DNA from: Mesostigma viride
Lineage: Eukaryota; Streptophyta; Mesostigmatophyceae; Mesostigmatales; Mesostigmataceae
Assembly (NCBI GenBank): GCA_009746045.1
Contig: RPFO01001094.1
Location: 1-56,138, forward strand
Direction of reading: 5' to 3'
Length of the DNA stretch: 56,138 nt
The translations under genes and the position numbers were made by a program. Below the pieces are notes generated by a model. That model saw only the letters and a list, made by a program, of their open reading frames with translations. It was not told the origin of the DNA and did not search any database. Positions 12,450 to 20,272 of the stretch are shown in pieces. How positions within the stretch are numbered: the first letter of the stretch is position 1; each line of letters opens with the position of its first letter.

Positions 12450-13379
12450 ATGTGGGGGTACGATAACAGCGGCGACGGGCGAGAAACGGAGATGGCAACC
12501 CCGGAGTTCTACGTGACGAACGACGCGGAGGACAAGTGGCGCCAGAGGGTGGGGTCTTCGGTGCAGACCTTCAACTCTGCCCTGCGGTACAAGTGCGCGA
12601 AGACGGGGAGGGGGTTCAAGCGTTTCCGCGAGTCGAAGGCCCGCGACATGTGGGACGGCAAGTGCGCCAAGTGCGCGACCCCGATCCGCTTCCACTCGTC
12701 GGAGGAGGTCCCCCGCATGGGGATCCTGGTGCGTTATCTGGTCCCGGACGGCGCGGGGCTGTCTCTGACCGAGTCGGCGACGGGCATGCCCCCCGAGTGG
12801 AGGTGCGGGCGTTGCAGGGTGGGCCCTCTGGAATCGGAGTACGACGAGCTGAAGCACCTCAGGATGGAGGAGGAGTACCTGCGCGCCCGGAAGGGGCTGC
12901 CCATCCCGGACGACTCCCCGCCCGTGCTGCCCTTCCCGGAGGCGGCACCGGCCGGGAAGCGGCCCAGGAGCCCTTGCCAGCATTACGGGGAGTGCCCCCC
13001 CGATGTCGACCCCGCGGTGTGGTCGCACGTGAAGAAAGCGTTCTACGGCGTGCAGTCGAGGGTGAAGAGCGACCTGCCCCTGAGCTGGCAGTCCACGCCC
13101 CACGGGGAGCGAGACCTGTCCCCGCGCCTGCTGGAGGCCGTCAGGAAACTGGAGAGCCAGGAGTGGCGCTGCGGCCACTGCGAGGGGCGGATGTCGCTGG
13201 ACTCCCCTGAGCTCGCCCCGTCCCCCGACAAGACGGACACGTTCGACAGGACGTACTTCCCCGACAACTACAGGTGGCTGCACGCGGGGTGCAACCGGGC
13301 CAAAGCCGTGGACGACTCCATAGACCAGTGCAGGCGCAGGATGGCGGAGTACGAGAAGCTGCCGGACCCCGTGGAATGA
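12450..13379 (+). CDS. HNH-like nuclease with paired zinc knuckles (left arm copy)
   Basis: The protein has an N-terminal CxxC pair around residues 50-70 (GKCAKCATP), a second CxxC (WRCGRCRVG) and a C-terminal HNH-like module: WRCGHCEGRM, then TFDRTYFPDNYRWLHAGCNRAK-type residues. In this HNH variety, common in phages and algal viruses, the first histidine is replaced by a DR pair. A nuclease role is inferred from family; the active site is not certain. The start at 12,450 follows GGGAATAAA directly; an inner ATG at 12,492 is also possible. An AATAAA lies 14 bases after the stop. A paralogue with the same C-terminal module is at 17,058-17,825. Position inside a terminal palindrome suggests dosage doubling in the viral genome. 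Confidence 0.7.
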   Translation: MWGYDNSGDGRETEMATPEFYVTNDAEDKWRQRVGSSVQTFNSALRYKCAKTGRGFKRFRESKARDMWDGKCAKCATPIRFHSSEEVPRMGILVRYLVPDGAGLSLTESATGMPPEWRCGRCRVGPLESEYDELKHLRMEEEYLRARKGLPIPDDSPPVLPFPEAAPAGKRPRSPCQHYGECPPDVDPAVWSHVKKAFYGVQSRVKSDLPLSWQSTPHGERDLSPRLLEAVRKLESQEWRCGHCEGRMSLDSPELAPSPDKTDTFDRTYFPDNYRWLHAGCNRAKAVDDSIDQCRRRMAEYEKLPDPVE

Positions 13380-13460
13380 TGAACGCCGTATGCTAATAAA
13401 GACACCCCTCGTCCAATGCCACGTGTCACCTCATCGCTAGACAGTCCCAAAGCAAAAAGG

Positions 13461-13600
13461 GCCAAAGCATAAGGGGCTGGTTTCAAACAGGGTGGGCCGG
13501 GTTTGACAGCATAAGAGGCTGGTTTCAAACAGGGTTCGCCAGCATAAGGGGCTGGTTTCAAACAGGGTGGGCCGGGTTTGACAGCATAAGGGCCGGTGCG
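13461..13600. repeat. 42-bp tandem repeat near the palindrome centre
   Basis: The phrase AGCATAAGGGGCTGGTTTCA with AACAGGGTGGGCCGGGTTTG downstream occurs at 13,469, 13,509 and 13,541, with a partial copy at 13,583. The mirror copy lies at 13,827-13,966 in the other arm. Confidence 0.8.
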
Positions 13601-14047
13601 GTTACTGGAAAAAATATCTAACCCCATGGTATAGGATATACCTGAGAGTCTAGGCCCCTACCGGCCCTGTCCAGGGCCTGCCATGGGACATGTCCCCGGG
13701 ACTGATCAGAAACGTTTCTGATCAGTCCCGGGGACATGTCCCATGGCAGGCCCTGGACAGGGCCGGTAGGGGCCTAGACTCTCAGGTATATCCTATACCA
13801 TGGGGTTAGATATTTTTTCCAGTAACCGCACCGGCCCTTATGCTGTCAAACCCGGCCCACCCTGTTTGAAACCAGCCCCTTATGCTGGCGAACCCTGTTT
13901 GAAACCAGCCTCTTATGCTGTCAAACCCGGCCCACCCTGTTTGAAACCAGCCCCTTATGCTTTGGCCCTTTTTGCTTTGGGACTGTCTAGCGATGAGGTG
14001 ACACGTGGCATTGGACGAGGGGTGTCTTTATTAGCATACGGCGTTCA

Positions 14048-14977
14048 TCATTCCACGGGGTCCGGCAGCTTCTCGTACTCCGCCATCCTGCGCCTGCACT
14101 GGTCTATGGAGTCGTCCACGGCTTTGGCCCGGTTGCACCCCGCGTGCAGCCACCTGTAGTTGTCGGGGAAGTACGTCCTGTCGAACGTGTCCGTCTTGTC
14201 GGGGGACGGGGCGAGCTCAGGGGAGTCCAGCGACATCCGCCCCTCGCAGTGGCCGCAGCGCCACTCCTGGCTCTCCAGTTTCCTGACGGCCTCCAGCAGG
14301 CGCGGGGACAGGTCTCGCTCCCCGTGGGGCGTGGACTGCCAGCTCAGGGGCAGGTCGCTCTTCACCCTCGACTGCACGCCGTAGAACGCTTTCTTCACGT
14401 GCGACCACACCGCGGGGTCGACATCGGGGGGGCACTCCCCGTAATGCTGGCAAGGGCTCCTGGGCCGCTTCCCGGCCGGTGCCGCCTCCGGGAAGGGCAG
14501 CACGGGCGGGGAGTCGTCCGGGATGGGCAGCCCCTTCCGGGCGCGCAGGTACTCCTCCTCCATCCTGAGGTGCTTCAGCTCGTCGTACTCCGATTCCAGA
14601 GGGCCCACCCTGCAACGCCCGCACCTCCACTCGGGGGGCATGCCCGTCGCCGACTCGGTCAGAGACAGCCCCGCGCCGTCCGGGACCAGATAACGCACCA
14701 GGATCCCCATGCGGGGGACCTCCTCCGACGAGTGGAAGCGGATCGGGGTCGCGCACTTGGCGCACTTGCCGTCCCACATGTCGCGGGCCTTCGACTCGCG
14801 GAAACGCTTGAACCCCCTCCCCGTCTTCGCGCACTTGTACCGCAGGGCAGAGTTGAAGGTCTGCACCGAAGACCCCACCCTCTGGCGCCACTTGTCCTCC
14901 GCGTCGTTCGTCACGTAGAACTCCGGGGTTGCCATCTCCGTTTCTCGCCCGTCGCCGCTGTTATCGTACCCCCACAT
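14048..14977 (-). CDS. HNH-like nuclease with paired zinc knuckles (right arm copy)
   Basis: Mirror copy of the gene at 12,450-13,379, identical at the protein level over all 333 codons of the longer frame. It has the same CxxC pairs and the C-terminal HNH-like module ending HAGCNRAK. The two genes converge on the palindrome centre with their stop codons about 330 bp from it on each side. Identity of the two copies means either very recent duplication, ongoing gene conversion between terminal repeats, or one copy duplicated by assembly. Confidence 0.7.
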   Translation of the reverse strand: MWGYDNSGDGRETEMATPEFYVTNDAEDKWRQRVGSSVQTFNSALRYKCAKTGRGFKRFRESKARDMWDGKCAKCATPIRFHSSEEVPRMGILVRYLVPDGAGLSLTESATGMPPEWRCGRCRVGPLESEYDELKHLRMEEEYLRARKGLPIPDDSPPVLPFPEAAPAGKRPRSPCQHYGECPPDVDPAVWSHVKKAFYGVQSRVKSDLPLSWQSTPHGERDLSPRLLEAVRKLESQEWRCGHCEGRMSLDSPELAPSPDKTDTFDRTYFPDNYRWLHAGCNRAKAVDDSIDQCRRRMAEYEKLPDPVE

Positions 14978-15366
14978 TTTATTCCCTCCCCCGTAAGCGC
15001 AGCCCCCTCTTAACCCCGGCCCGGGGGGCGCCGGGACGTAGACTTGCACCCGTCACTTACTCAGGGTCGCCGGGCCCAGGGTAGCGGACCACCCACACGG
15101 CCGTCCCGGGGGGCGAGCGCAACCCCCTCCCAACCCCGGCCCGGGGGGCGCCGGGACGCAGACTGGAACGGATCCGAGCCCAAAAGAAGCCCGACCGAAA
15201 CCACGCATTCTCATCCACCCTCGACCCCCCACCCGCCCGCGCCGCCCCTCCAGGAGGGAAAAGGACGTTTCAAACACATCCAGACTCGGGGCGCGACGGA
15301 CCCGGGACGGGGGGCGAGCGAACCTGCCGCCACCTCTCCCGCCGCCCCCGACCATCGGAGGTGGAG

Positions 15367-15521
15367 TGGATTCTCGTGCACGACTTCTTTTTCAGCCACC
15401 CCGGGAAATATTATTCCTGTATATATAGCCCTATATATAGCCTATACCCTTTGCAATTTTTCATTACCCATATAATTATTTTTGAAAGAGTCTAAAAAAG
15501 AAGTAGTGCAAGAGAATCCAA
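15367..15521. repeat. Dyad element (right arm copy)
   Basis: Mirror of 11,906-12,060. It lies 390 bp upstream (on the minus strand) of the HNH gene at 14,048-14,977 and 277 bp inside the outer edge of the palindrome. Confidence 0.8.
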
Positions 15522-15781
15522 GCAAGCGTCGCCCATCGGGAGGGCCGGGGCGGGGGGCGAGCGAAATCGGCGGGGCCTCTCCGGCCCCTCTCGCCGGTCG
15601 GAGGTGGATTACCTTCTCCCCCTCGTTTGCCCCTTCGCCGCCTCCCGGGGCCGGGACAGGCGACGGCGGCGGTGGAGATTACAGGACTTCTGTTCGGACC
15701 GGGGGCTCCGGGGGGTCCAAGGGGTCTAGGGGGTCTAGGGGGTCCAGGGGGACTGGGGGCTGCAGAGGCTCTGGGGGGTAG

Positions 15782-15866
15782 CTCACGTAGTTGCTGGGAA
15801 GGCTTTAGGGTGGCTTTCACCGTGGCTAAGGCACCCCTAAACCCTTCCCAGCAACTGCGTGAGTGA
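15782..15866. repeat. 85-bp hairpin at the palindrome edge
   Basis: CTCACGTAGTTGCTGGGAAG at 15,783 is followed, after a loop of about 20 bases, by the inverse CTTCCCAGCAACTGCGTGAG ending near 15,866, with three mismatches in about 31 pairs. The same end motif, CCCAGCAACTACGTGAG, forms the outer left edge of the palindrome at 11,628. Thus the motif appears three times, always at a boundary. Confidence 0.85.
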
Positions 15867-15869
15867 CCC

Positions 15870-16050
15870 CCTCTTTTCCCCCTGTTCCCCCCTGCGTGTC
15901 CCCCCGTTCCGCGCCGAGTGCTTGGGGACCCCGCAGCGTGTCCCCCCTGCGTGTTCCCCCGTTCCCCCCTGCGTGTCCCCCCGTTCCGCGCCGAGTGCTT
16001 GTCTGTTTCCCTGTTCCCCCCGCGCGTGATTGTCTGTCCCCCGCGCGCGA
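15870..16050. repeat. C-rich repeats next to the terminal palindrome
   Basis: The phrase GTGTCCCCCCGTTCCGCGCC with GAGTGCTTG downstream occurs at about 15,896 and 15,975, among further CCCCCTGCGTGT variants. No gene is visible between 15,866 and 16,319. Repeats of this kind close to a terminus are usual in linear viral genomes. Confidence 0.75.
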
Positions 16051-16304
16051 GTCCGTGATCGAGAGTACGAGTGGCAAGTCCGTGTCAGTCTCCGCTGGCG
16101 GTGTGCGTGCGTTTATGGTCGCGCAAAAATAATCTCGTCGTTCGGCATATCAGTGTCGCGCCATGATGCATCCGGGTTGGTTGTCCGAGGCGCGTCTGAT
16201 GTGCGAGTTCGTGGGCGCGTGCGTGCAGCCGTCGTCGCCGGTCATGCCGCTATGTGTATGGGGGTGATAGTGTGCGGGGTGGCGCGTTAATTTTCCCACG
16301 CGCG

Positions 16305-16310
16305 TATAAA
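16305..16310 (+). promoter_or_regulatory. TATAAA box next to a viral start
   Basis: TATAAA lies ten bases before the ATG at 16,320. Similar boxes abut starts at 12,450 (AATAAA), 19,100 (TATTATAAC), 25,258 (TATAAATG) and 26,403 (AATAAAGA). This spacing is closer than a usual eukaryotic TATA box and recalls the TAAATG-type late promoters of poxviruses. Confidence 0.5.
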
Positions 16311-16319
16311 GAGCACGAG

Positions 16320-17368
16320 ATGCCTCAATGCAGACACGTCACCCGCACGGGCCGCTGCCGAAACAGGCCCGCCGCCGGGTCGCTTTGTCACCGCCACCGT
16401 CACGCGCCGGCCCGGCCGCACGTCGTGAGGATGCACGTGGACACCATCGAGTGGGACCCGAGCACGGCGTACTACCAGCCGGGCGACGTGGACGAGTACG
16501 GGAGACCGATCGAGTTCAATTCGCCCACATACGAAAATTACTATCCCGCAGAGGTCCACAATCGTTACGAGAGGCCCGTTGTCGAGGACGGCGATCCAGA
16601 CGTCCCCTCCACGATTCCCGGGATCCGGGCGAGCAGGAGGGATAGAGGCAGGTACGCCGATTTCACCGATTCCATCAACGTCGGCAGCCGGAGAAGGGCC
16701 GCCGACCGCCTCACGCCGCAAATGGTCATCAACCGATACTTCAACACGCGCCCCGGGGTCTTGAGCTTGCGGCGACCAGTGAACGCCCCTCCCCGACAGC
16801 CGGCTGCTGGCAGGACCAGACCTCGCGATCAGGACCCCGTTTCTGGGGCGGACCCGTTCAATCCCATAGCGGTGGAAGACAGCCCGCAGGGGCTCCCGAG
16901 CTTGCGGCAACCAGTGAACGCCCCTCCCCGACATGCCAGGACCAGCCCTCGCGATCCGGACCCCTTTTCTGGGGCGGACCCGTTCAATCCCATAGCGGTG
17001 GAAGACAGCCCGCAGGCGGCCGGCACCCTCCCGGATCCGCCTCCCCGGGGCCCACGCCTACGTACTATCATGGGAGCGATCCCGAGGATCTCGAGGAGAC
17101 CGAATCGCCTCTTTACATTCACCCCCCGAGCGACAGCCTGCGCGGCGGAGACGCAGGCGGTAGAGGCGCAGTCCGTCGCGCAGGCGCTTTGCGTGGTTGC
17201 AGGCGAAGCACAGCAGGGCCGCGTTCCGCCCGCAGTAGCTCCTGTCGGCCGGGTCGCGCCTGTCGAGCGAGGGGCGGTCCCCCTTCCTGGCGCGGGGTCC
17301 GATGTCCAGCGGCTTGCGACACAGGGCGCACCGCGGTCGGCGCAGGAGCGAGCGGTAGAGCGCCGTGA
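16320..17368 (+). CDS. Zinc-module protein with long disordered tail, probable frameshift near 17,050
   Basis: The N-terminus shows the short zinc module shared by seven proteins here: CRHVTRTGRCRNRPAAG, then CHRH. After it come about 230 residues without a known domain, including two near-identical repeats (LRRPVNAPPR or LRQPVNAPPR, then SGADPFNPIAVEDSPQ). The original frame after about 17,050 is antisense to the HNH gene and loses character. One base added near the C/G run at 17,043-17,053 shifts to a frame reading TYYHGSDPEDLEETESPLYIHPPSDS, which looks like genuine acidic tail and ends at 17,368. TATAAA lies at 16,305-16,310, ten bases before the ATG. The 3' part overlaps the convergent HNH gene on the other strand. 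I do not know the function. Confidence 0.55.
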
Positions 17369-17825
17369 CGTGCGGGGTGCCCAGACACGGCCTGGCCCCG
17401 TCGGCCCGCATGCGCGCGTTGGCGTTCCTGGCCATCTTCTCTGCGCGCGCCCACGCGGCGGGGCGCACGCCCGTCGGCCTGCGGATGGGCGGGGGGCGTA
17501 TGCCGGAGTCTGCCTTCACGGGCCTGGGCAGGCCGCACCTGCGCGCCCTGTCCCTGGCCTCCACCAGCTCGTCGAAGAGGGGGGCGAGGGGCAGGCGGGC
17601 GCAGGGCCAGCAGGTCCACGCGCCGGGGCGGCCGAACACGGCCGAGCGGTCTCGCAGGGAGATGGGGCTGGCGCACCTGCTGCACCTGCCCGTCCAGGCC
17701 CGGGCGGCCCGGGCGAGGGGCACGGGGCGGAAGGTCCGTCCGGCGCTCGCGGCCACGTAGGCGCTCTGGTCGTTGTACTTGCGCACGAGCTCGTCCATGG
17801 TGTGCTGGCGTCTGTCACGTTCCAT
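17058..17825 (-). CDS. HNH-like nuclease, paralogue of the palindrome gene
   Basis: An N-terminal region contains a CxxC pair (GRCSRCASP) and a second pair (CWPC), like the palindrome gene. The C-terminal module reads CALCRKPLD, PSLDRRDPAD, RNAALLCFACNHAKR, a good match to the SLDR...N..C..CN..K type of HNH domain found in phages and algal viruses. The first-strand cleavage activity is inferred from family only. The frame after residue about 235 (from 17,118 on) looks spurious: one extra G in the G6 run at about 17,113-17,118 would create a stop directly after CRSGG. That would also shorten the overlap with the convergent zinc-module gene. Confidence 0.7.
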   Translation of the reverse strand: MERDRRQHTMDELVRKYNDQSAYVAASAGRTFRPVPLARAARAWTGRCSRCASPISLRDRSAVFGRPGAWTCWPCARLPLAPLFDELVEARDRARRCGLPRPVKADSGIRPPPIRRPTGVRPAAWARAEKMARNANARMRADGARPCLGTPHVTALYRSLLRRPRCALCRKPLDIGPRARKGDRPSLDRRDPADRSYCGRNAALLCFACNHAKRLRDGLRLYRLRLRRAGCRSGGECKEAIRSPRDPRDRSHDST

Positions 17826-17854
17826 ACATCAGTATGATGAGGTTATAGTATCGA

Positions 17855-18394
17855 TCACCTCCTCACGCTGCTGCCCTTAGTCCTGACCTTGCCCCTGCGG
17901 ATTCCGCGTGGAGCGCCCGCCTCGTGCAGGCGGTACCTGACACGCGGCAGCTCTGGGAAGCTCGTTTGGGGCCCAACCAGAAGGGTGCCCCCCGCCTGGT
18001 ACCCGTAGGTGTCTTCTTCGGGCGGAGGAAGTTTGAACGGGCCAGCCGGCCCCCACGAGTGGATCATTTCCGCCATGCGGTCATTCGCTTCCTGCGCGGT
18101 CAACGGCGGCGGCGGCAGTGGCGCGTAGGGTGGGAAGACCCCCGCCGTTCTCGACTGCGGAGGGGGCATCACCGGGGCGCCGCCCCTGAGGAGCGTCTGC
18201 ATCTGCGGGGGGGAGGCCGGACGAGGCCTGCGCCGATTCGGCGCGCTGACCGCTTCCTCGCCCCGTTCCCAGGTGTTCTGGGCCTCGGTGCTGGACGCGC
18301 GCACCCTGTGCGCGGCGCACCGACCATGGCAGGCACCTGAGGCGGGGCGGCGGCACCTGAGGCCCTTGGATGTGAGAGAAGTGCACTTAGTCAT
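17855..18394 (-). CDS. Zinc-module protein with proline-rich tail
   Basis: The N-terminus CTSLTSKGLRCRRPASGAC is followed by HGRCAAH, giving cysteines and a histidine in the C-x8-C-x6-C-x3-C-x2-H order of the virus-wide zinc module. The rest, about 150 residues, is proline-rich (PPYAPLPPPPLT) and basic at the end (RRGKVRTKGSSVRR). No enzymatic motif is visible. The C-terminal basic patch could bind nucleic acid. The gene begins a minus-strand pair with the P-loop gene next to it, 38 bp apart on the genome. Confidence 0.65.
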   Translation of the reverse strand: MTKCTSLTSKGLRCRRPASGACHGRCAAHRVRASSTEAQNTWERGEEAVSAPNRRRPRPASPPQMQTLLRGGAPVMPPPQSRTAGVFPPYAPLPPPPLTAQEANDRMAEMIHSWGPAGPFKLPPPEEDTYGYQAGGTLLVGPQTSFPELPRVRYRLHEAGAPRGIRRGKVRTKGSSVRR

Positions 18395-18432
18395 GCGAGC
18401 GAGTCATGCACGATACGCAGAGATATTTGTGT

Positions 18433-18990
18433 TCATTCCTCCCCGAGGGCGTCGATGAAGCGGGCGATCGCGTCCTGGGGCACGACCTTGTAGCCCCTGG
18501 CCTTCATGTAGTCCCTCCTCTGCTTGTAGTTGCGGACGAAGTCGGGGTAGTTGGAGGGTATGCTCGCGAGGTTGGCCACGCGGGGGATGTCGATGTCCCT
18601 GGGGTCCGCGACCTCGCGCACGTGCCTGCGCAGGTCGTCGGCGCGCGTGACGTACTTGTCCACCTCGCGCAGGAGCAGGCGGCGGTAGGCGGCGGGGTGG
18701 TCCTCGAGGCGGATGAAGAACTTGTGGTTCGCCCTGGGGGGCGCGTGAAGGCCGACGAACACGAGCGGGCGGTCTCGCTCCCTGTCCCTGACGAGCTCTC
18801 GTATCATGCGGTTCACGAGGGCTCGCTTGTTGACGGCCCTCTGCCCGTCTCGCTTCCTCTCGTCGGCTATGTCGTCGGCCTTGGCCCACAGGTCGTCCGT
18901 GTCCACGCACTTGGCCTTGATCCTGAGCATGGAGCAGAGGAAGGTCTTGCCCGATCCCGGCACGCCCTCCACGTGCACGATCGCCGACAT
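18433..18990 (-). CDS. P-loop kinase-like NTPase
   Basis: The protein of 185 residues opens with SAIVHVEGVPGSGKTFL, a Walker A motif at residues 8-15, followed by VDTDDLW near residue 30, the D-x-D type seen in nucleotide and shikimate kinase-like folds. LVFVGLHAP near residue 75 is a plausible next core strand, and the C-terminal half is rich in arginine, as in lid regions. Small P-loop kinases of this kind occur in many giant viruses, where the substrate is rarely known. I chose the ATG at 18,990 because Walker A normally lies about ten residues from the start. The longer frame to 19,083 has no support. Confidence 0.7.
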   Translation of the reverse strand: MSAIVHVEGVPGSGKTFLCSMLRIKAKCVDTDDLWAKADDIADERKRDGQRAVNKRALVNRMIRELVRDRERDRPLVFVGLHAPPRANHKFFIRLEDHPAAYRRLLLREVDKYVTRADDLRRHVREVADPRDIDIPRVANLASIPSNYPDFVRNYKQRRDYMKARGYKVVPQDAIARFIDALGEE

Positions 18991-19099
18991 GGGTATATGA
19001 CGTACGGCACACAAAATTTGATGGTCACTCCCAAAGTAGATCGCCCGGCTTAGTAAACATATATTCGCGGAATATAAAAACACACGCGCGTATTATAAC

Positions 19100-19516
19100 A
19101 TGGCGGCAAAGAAAACGCGCACCCCACGACGCGCTCGTACGGTGCACCGCGCACACCGCTCACGAGCCGCTGCAGTGCTGACGCCGGCCATGGAGCATAA
19201 TTACAACGCTGCATCGGGGATGCTGGCGTATCGTTTCGGCGGGGCGTTGGAGGCATTGGCGAAGGCGAAGGTGTCGGCGAAGGGCGATGTCCCCCCTGAT
19301 CAGTACAGGAGAGATCTCCGGGAGGCCAATGCGGTGGAGCGGAACCTGCAGCGGGCGTGGCTCGTGTCTATGGATAAACTGCGCGGACTGAGAGAACGAG
19401 GCGCGGGCATACTTTATAGAGGGCCGGACGCCATCGTCGATTGGGTCATGAGAGCCGCCAAGACCGTCGTCACGCCTGGTAGGCGGGGACTCGCGGGTAA
19501 GCGTAAACGTTTCTGA
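19100..19516 (+). CDS. Small basic protein, function unknown
   Basis: The 138-residue product begins with a strongly basic stretch (AAKKTRTPRRARTVHRAHR) and ends with another (GRRGLAGKRKRF), enclosing an alpha-helical middle. Basic ends suggest DNA binding or a virion core protein; this is inference only. AT-rich DNA (AATATAAAAA at 19,070 and TATTATAAC directly before the ATG) provides a promoter candidate. TAATAAAG follows the stop within a few bases and may be the polyadenylation signal. Confidence 0.65.
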   Translation: MAAKKTRTPRRARTVHRAHRSRAAAVLTPAMEHNYNAASGMLAYRFGGALEALAKAKVSAKGDVPPDQYRRDLREANAVERNLQRAWLVSMDKLRGLRERGAGILYRGPDAIVDWVMRAAKTVVTPGRRGLAGKRKRF

Positions 19517-19551
19517 TTAATAAAGATCGGTTAGTTGTATACGCGATACGG

Positions 19552-19623
19552 ATGCCTGTCGGCAGATGCACCGGGTGCAAGGCCGAGAAGTTTTTCTCGT
19601 TCGGGAAGGCCAAGTGCAAGTGA
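19552..19623 (+). CDS. 23-residue micro-gene with a cysteine/lysine motif
   Basis: The ATG at 19,552 opens a frame ending in CKAEKFFSFGKAKCK and a stop at 19,623. The C-terminus of the next protein (19,663-20,184) ends CKAKKIFSIGFAKCK, an almost identical 15-residue motif. Such similarity between a micro-frame and the end of a neighbour makes this either a real peptide or the remnant of a duplicated gene end. The distance to the next gene is 39 bp. Confidence 0.5.
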   Translation: MPVGRCTGCKAEKFFSFGKAKCK

Positions 19624-19662
19624 TCGATATCGGTTTTATAGCTGCGTCTATGGTAGTGCGAC

Positions 19663-20184
19663 ATGCGCGCGTATCTGATCGCGACCCTGATACTGGTACT
19701 CACCCTCACCCTGTGGCTGGGCCTGCGCGATGCCTCCAAGCCCGACCCGCTGCTGACCGCGCGGCTGCCCGAGTACGAGTCCGTGCCGCTCTACCGGTCG
19801 GAGGCGATCGAGGCGCTTCTGGAGACGGGCCTGAGCGCGCCCCCTCCCGCGCTGCCGGTGGCGGCGGCGGCGGGCGGCGAGGACAAGGGCCGCAGGCGGC
19901 GGAGGGCCAAGGCGGTGCTGAGGACGGCGCTGGTGGAGGGGCAGAAGGCGGCGTACATCGCGTCCTCCTACCCTCTGCTGTCGATAGCCGACGGCGTGTC
20001 TAGCGTGCTGGGGCTGATGGGGCCGGGGGGCAAGAAGCTGGCCAAGGTGGTGGGCAAACCGGTGAACTTCGCGCTGAAACACAATCCTATCGGCGCGTTC
20101 TTCGGCGCGATATTCAACAAGAAACTGAGCGCGCGGTGCAAGGCCAAGAAGATATTCTCGATTGGTTTCGCCAAGTGCAAGTAG
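19663..20184 (+). CDS. Membrane-anchored protein with duplicated C-terminal motif
   Basis: Residues 3-21 (AYLIATLILVLTLTLWLGL) form an N-terminal membrane anchor or signal. A proline/alanine-rich linker and a basic cluster (RRRRRAKAV) follow near residue 78. A second hydrophobic region lies near 95-120 (YIASSYPLLSIADGVSSVLG). The end, ARCKAKKIFSIGFAKCK, repeats the motif in the micro-gene upstream. Two paired cysteines there could form a disulphide or bind metal. I infer a virion or host membrane protein, function unknown. Confidence 0.6.
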   Translation: MRAYLIATLILVLTLTLWLGLRDASKPDPLLTARLPEYESVPLYRSEAIEALLETGLSAPPPALPVAAAAGGEDKGRRRRRAKAVLRTALVEGQKAAYIASSYPLLSIADGVSSVLGLMGPGGKKLAKVVGKPVNFALKHNPIGAFFGAIFNKKLSARCKAKKIFSIGFAKCK

Positions 20185-20272
20185 TCATAGGCACCTAACC
20201 AGAATAACGTCCTTATGAGGTGCGCTTATACTACGCCAACAATTTTGTGTTGCAATACCAATACCAGCGCCG

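Larger units (their letters stand above)
11628..15798. repeat. 4.17-kb near-perfect palindrome, candidate viral telomere junction
   Basis: Position x pairs with 27,427 minus x around a centre at 13,713/13,714, where the bases read CTGATCAGAAACGTTTCTGATCAG without a spacer (13,702-13,725, cited here only as the centre). The arms, 2,085 bp each, hold the same HNH-type gene in opposite orientation. The one difference I found is a C7 versus G6 run near the outer ends (11,648-11,654 against 15,773-15,778). Each arm also contains the dyad element (11,906-12,060), a duplicated GC-rich phrase (CCCGGCGCCCCCCGGGCCGG near 12,272 and 12,392) and a 42-bp repeat (13,469-13,600). Chlorella viruses, poxviruses and asfarviruses have hairpin telomeres with inverted terminal repeats of about this size. 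A replicated hairpin end would give exactly this arrangement. Confidence 0.9.

Noticed and set aside
12414-13283. A 289-codon minus-strand frame in the palindrome (and its mirror copy)
   Set aside because: It lies opposite the HNH gene, which has cysteine pairs and an HNH module; the minus frame has none.
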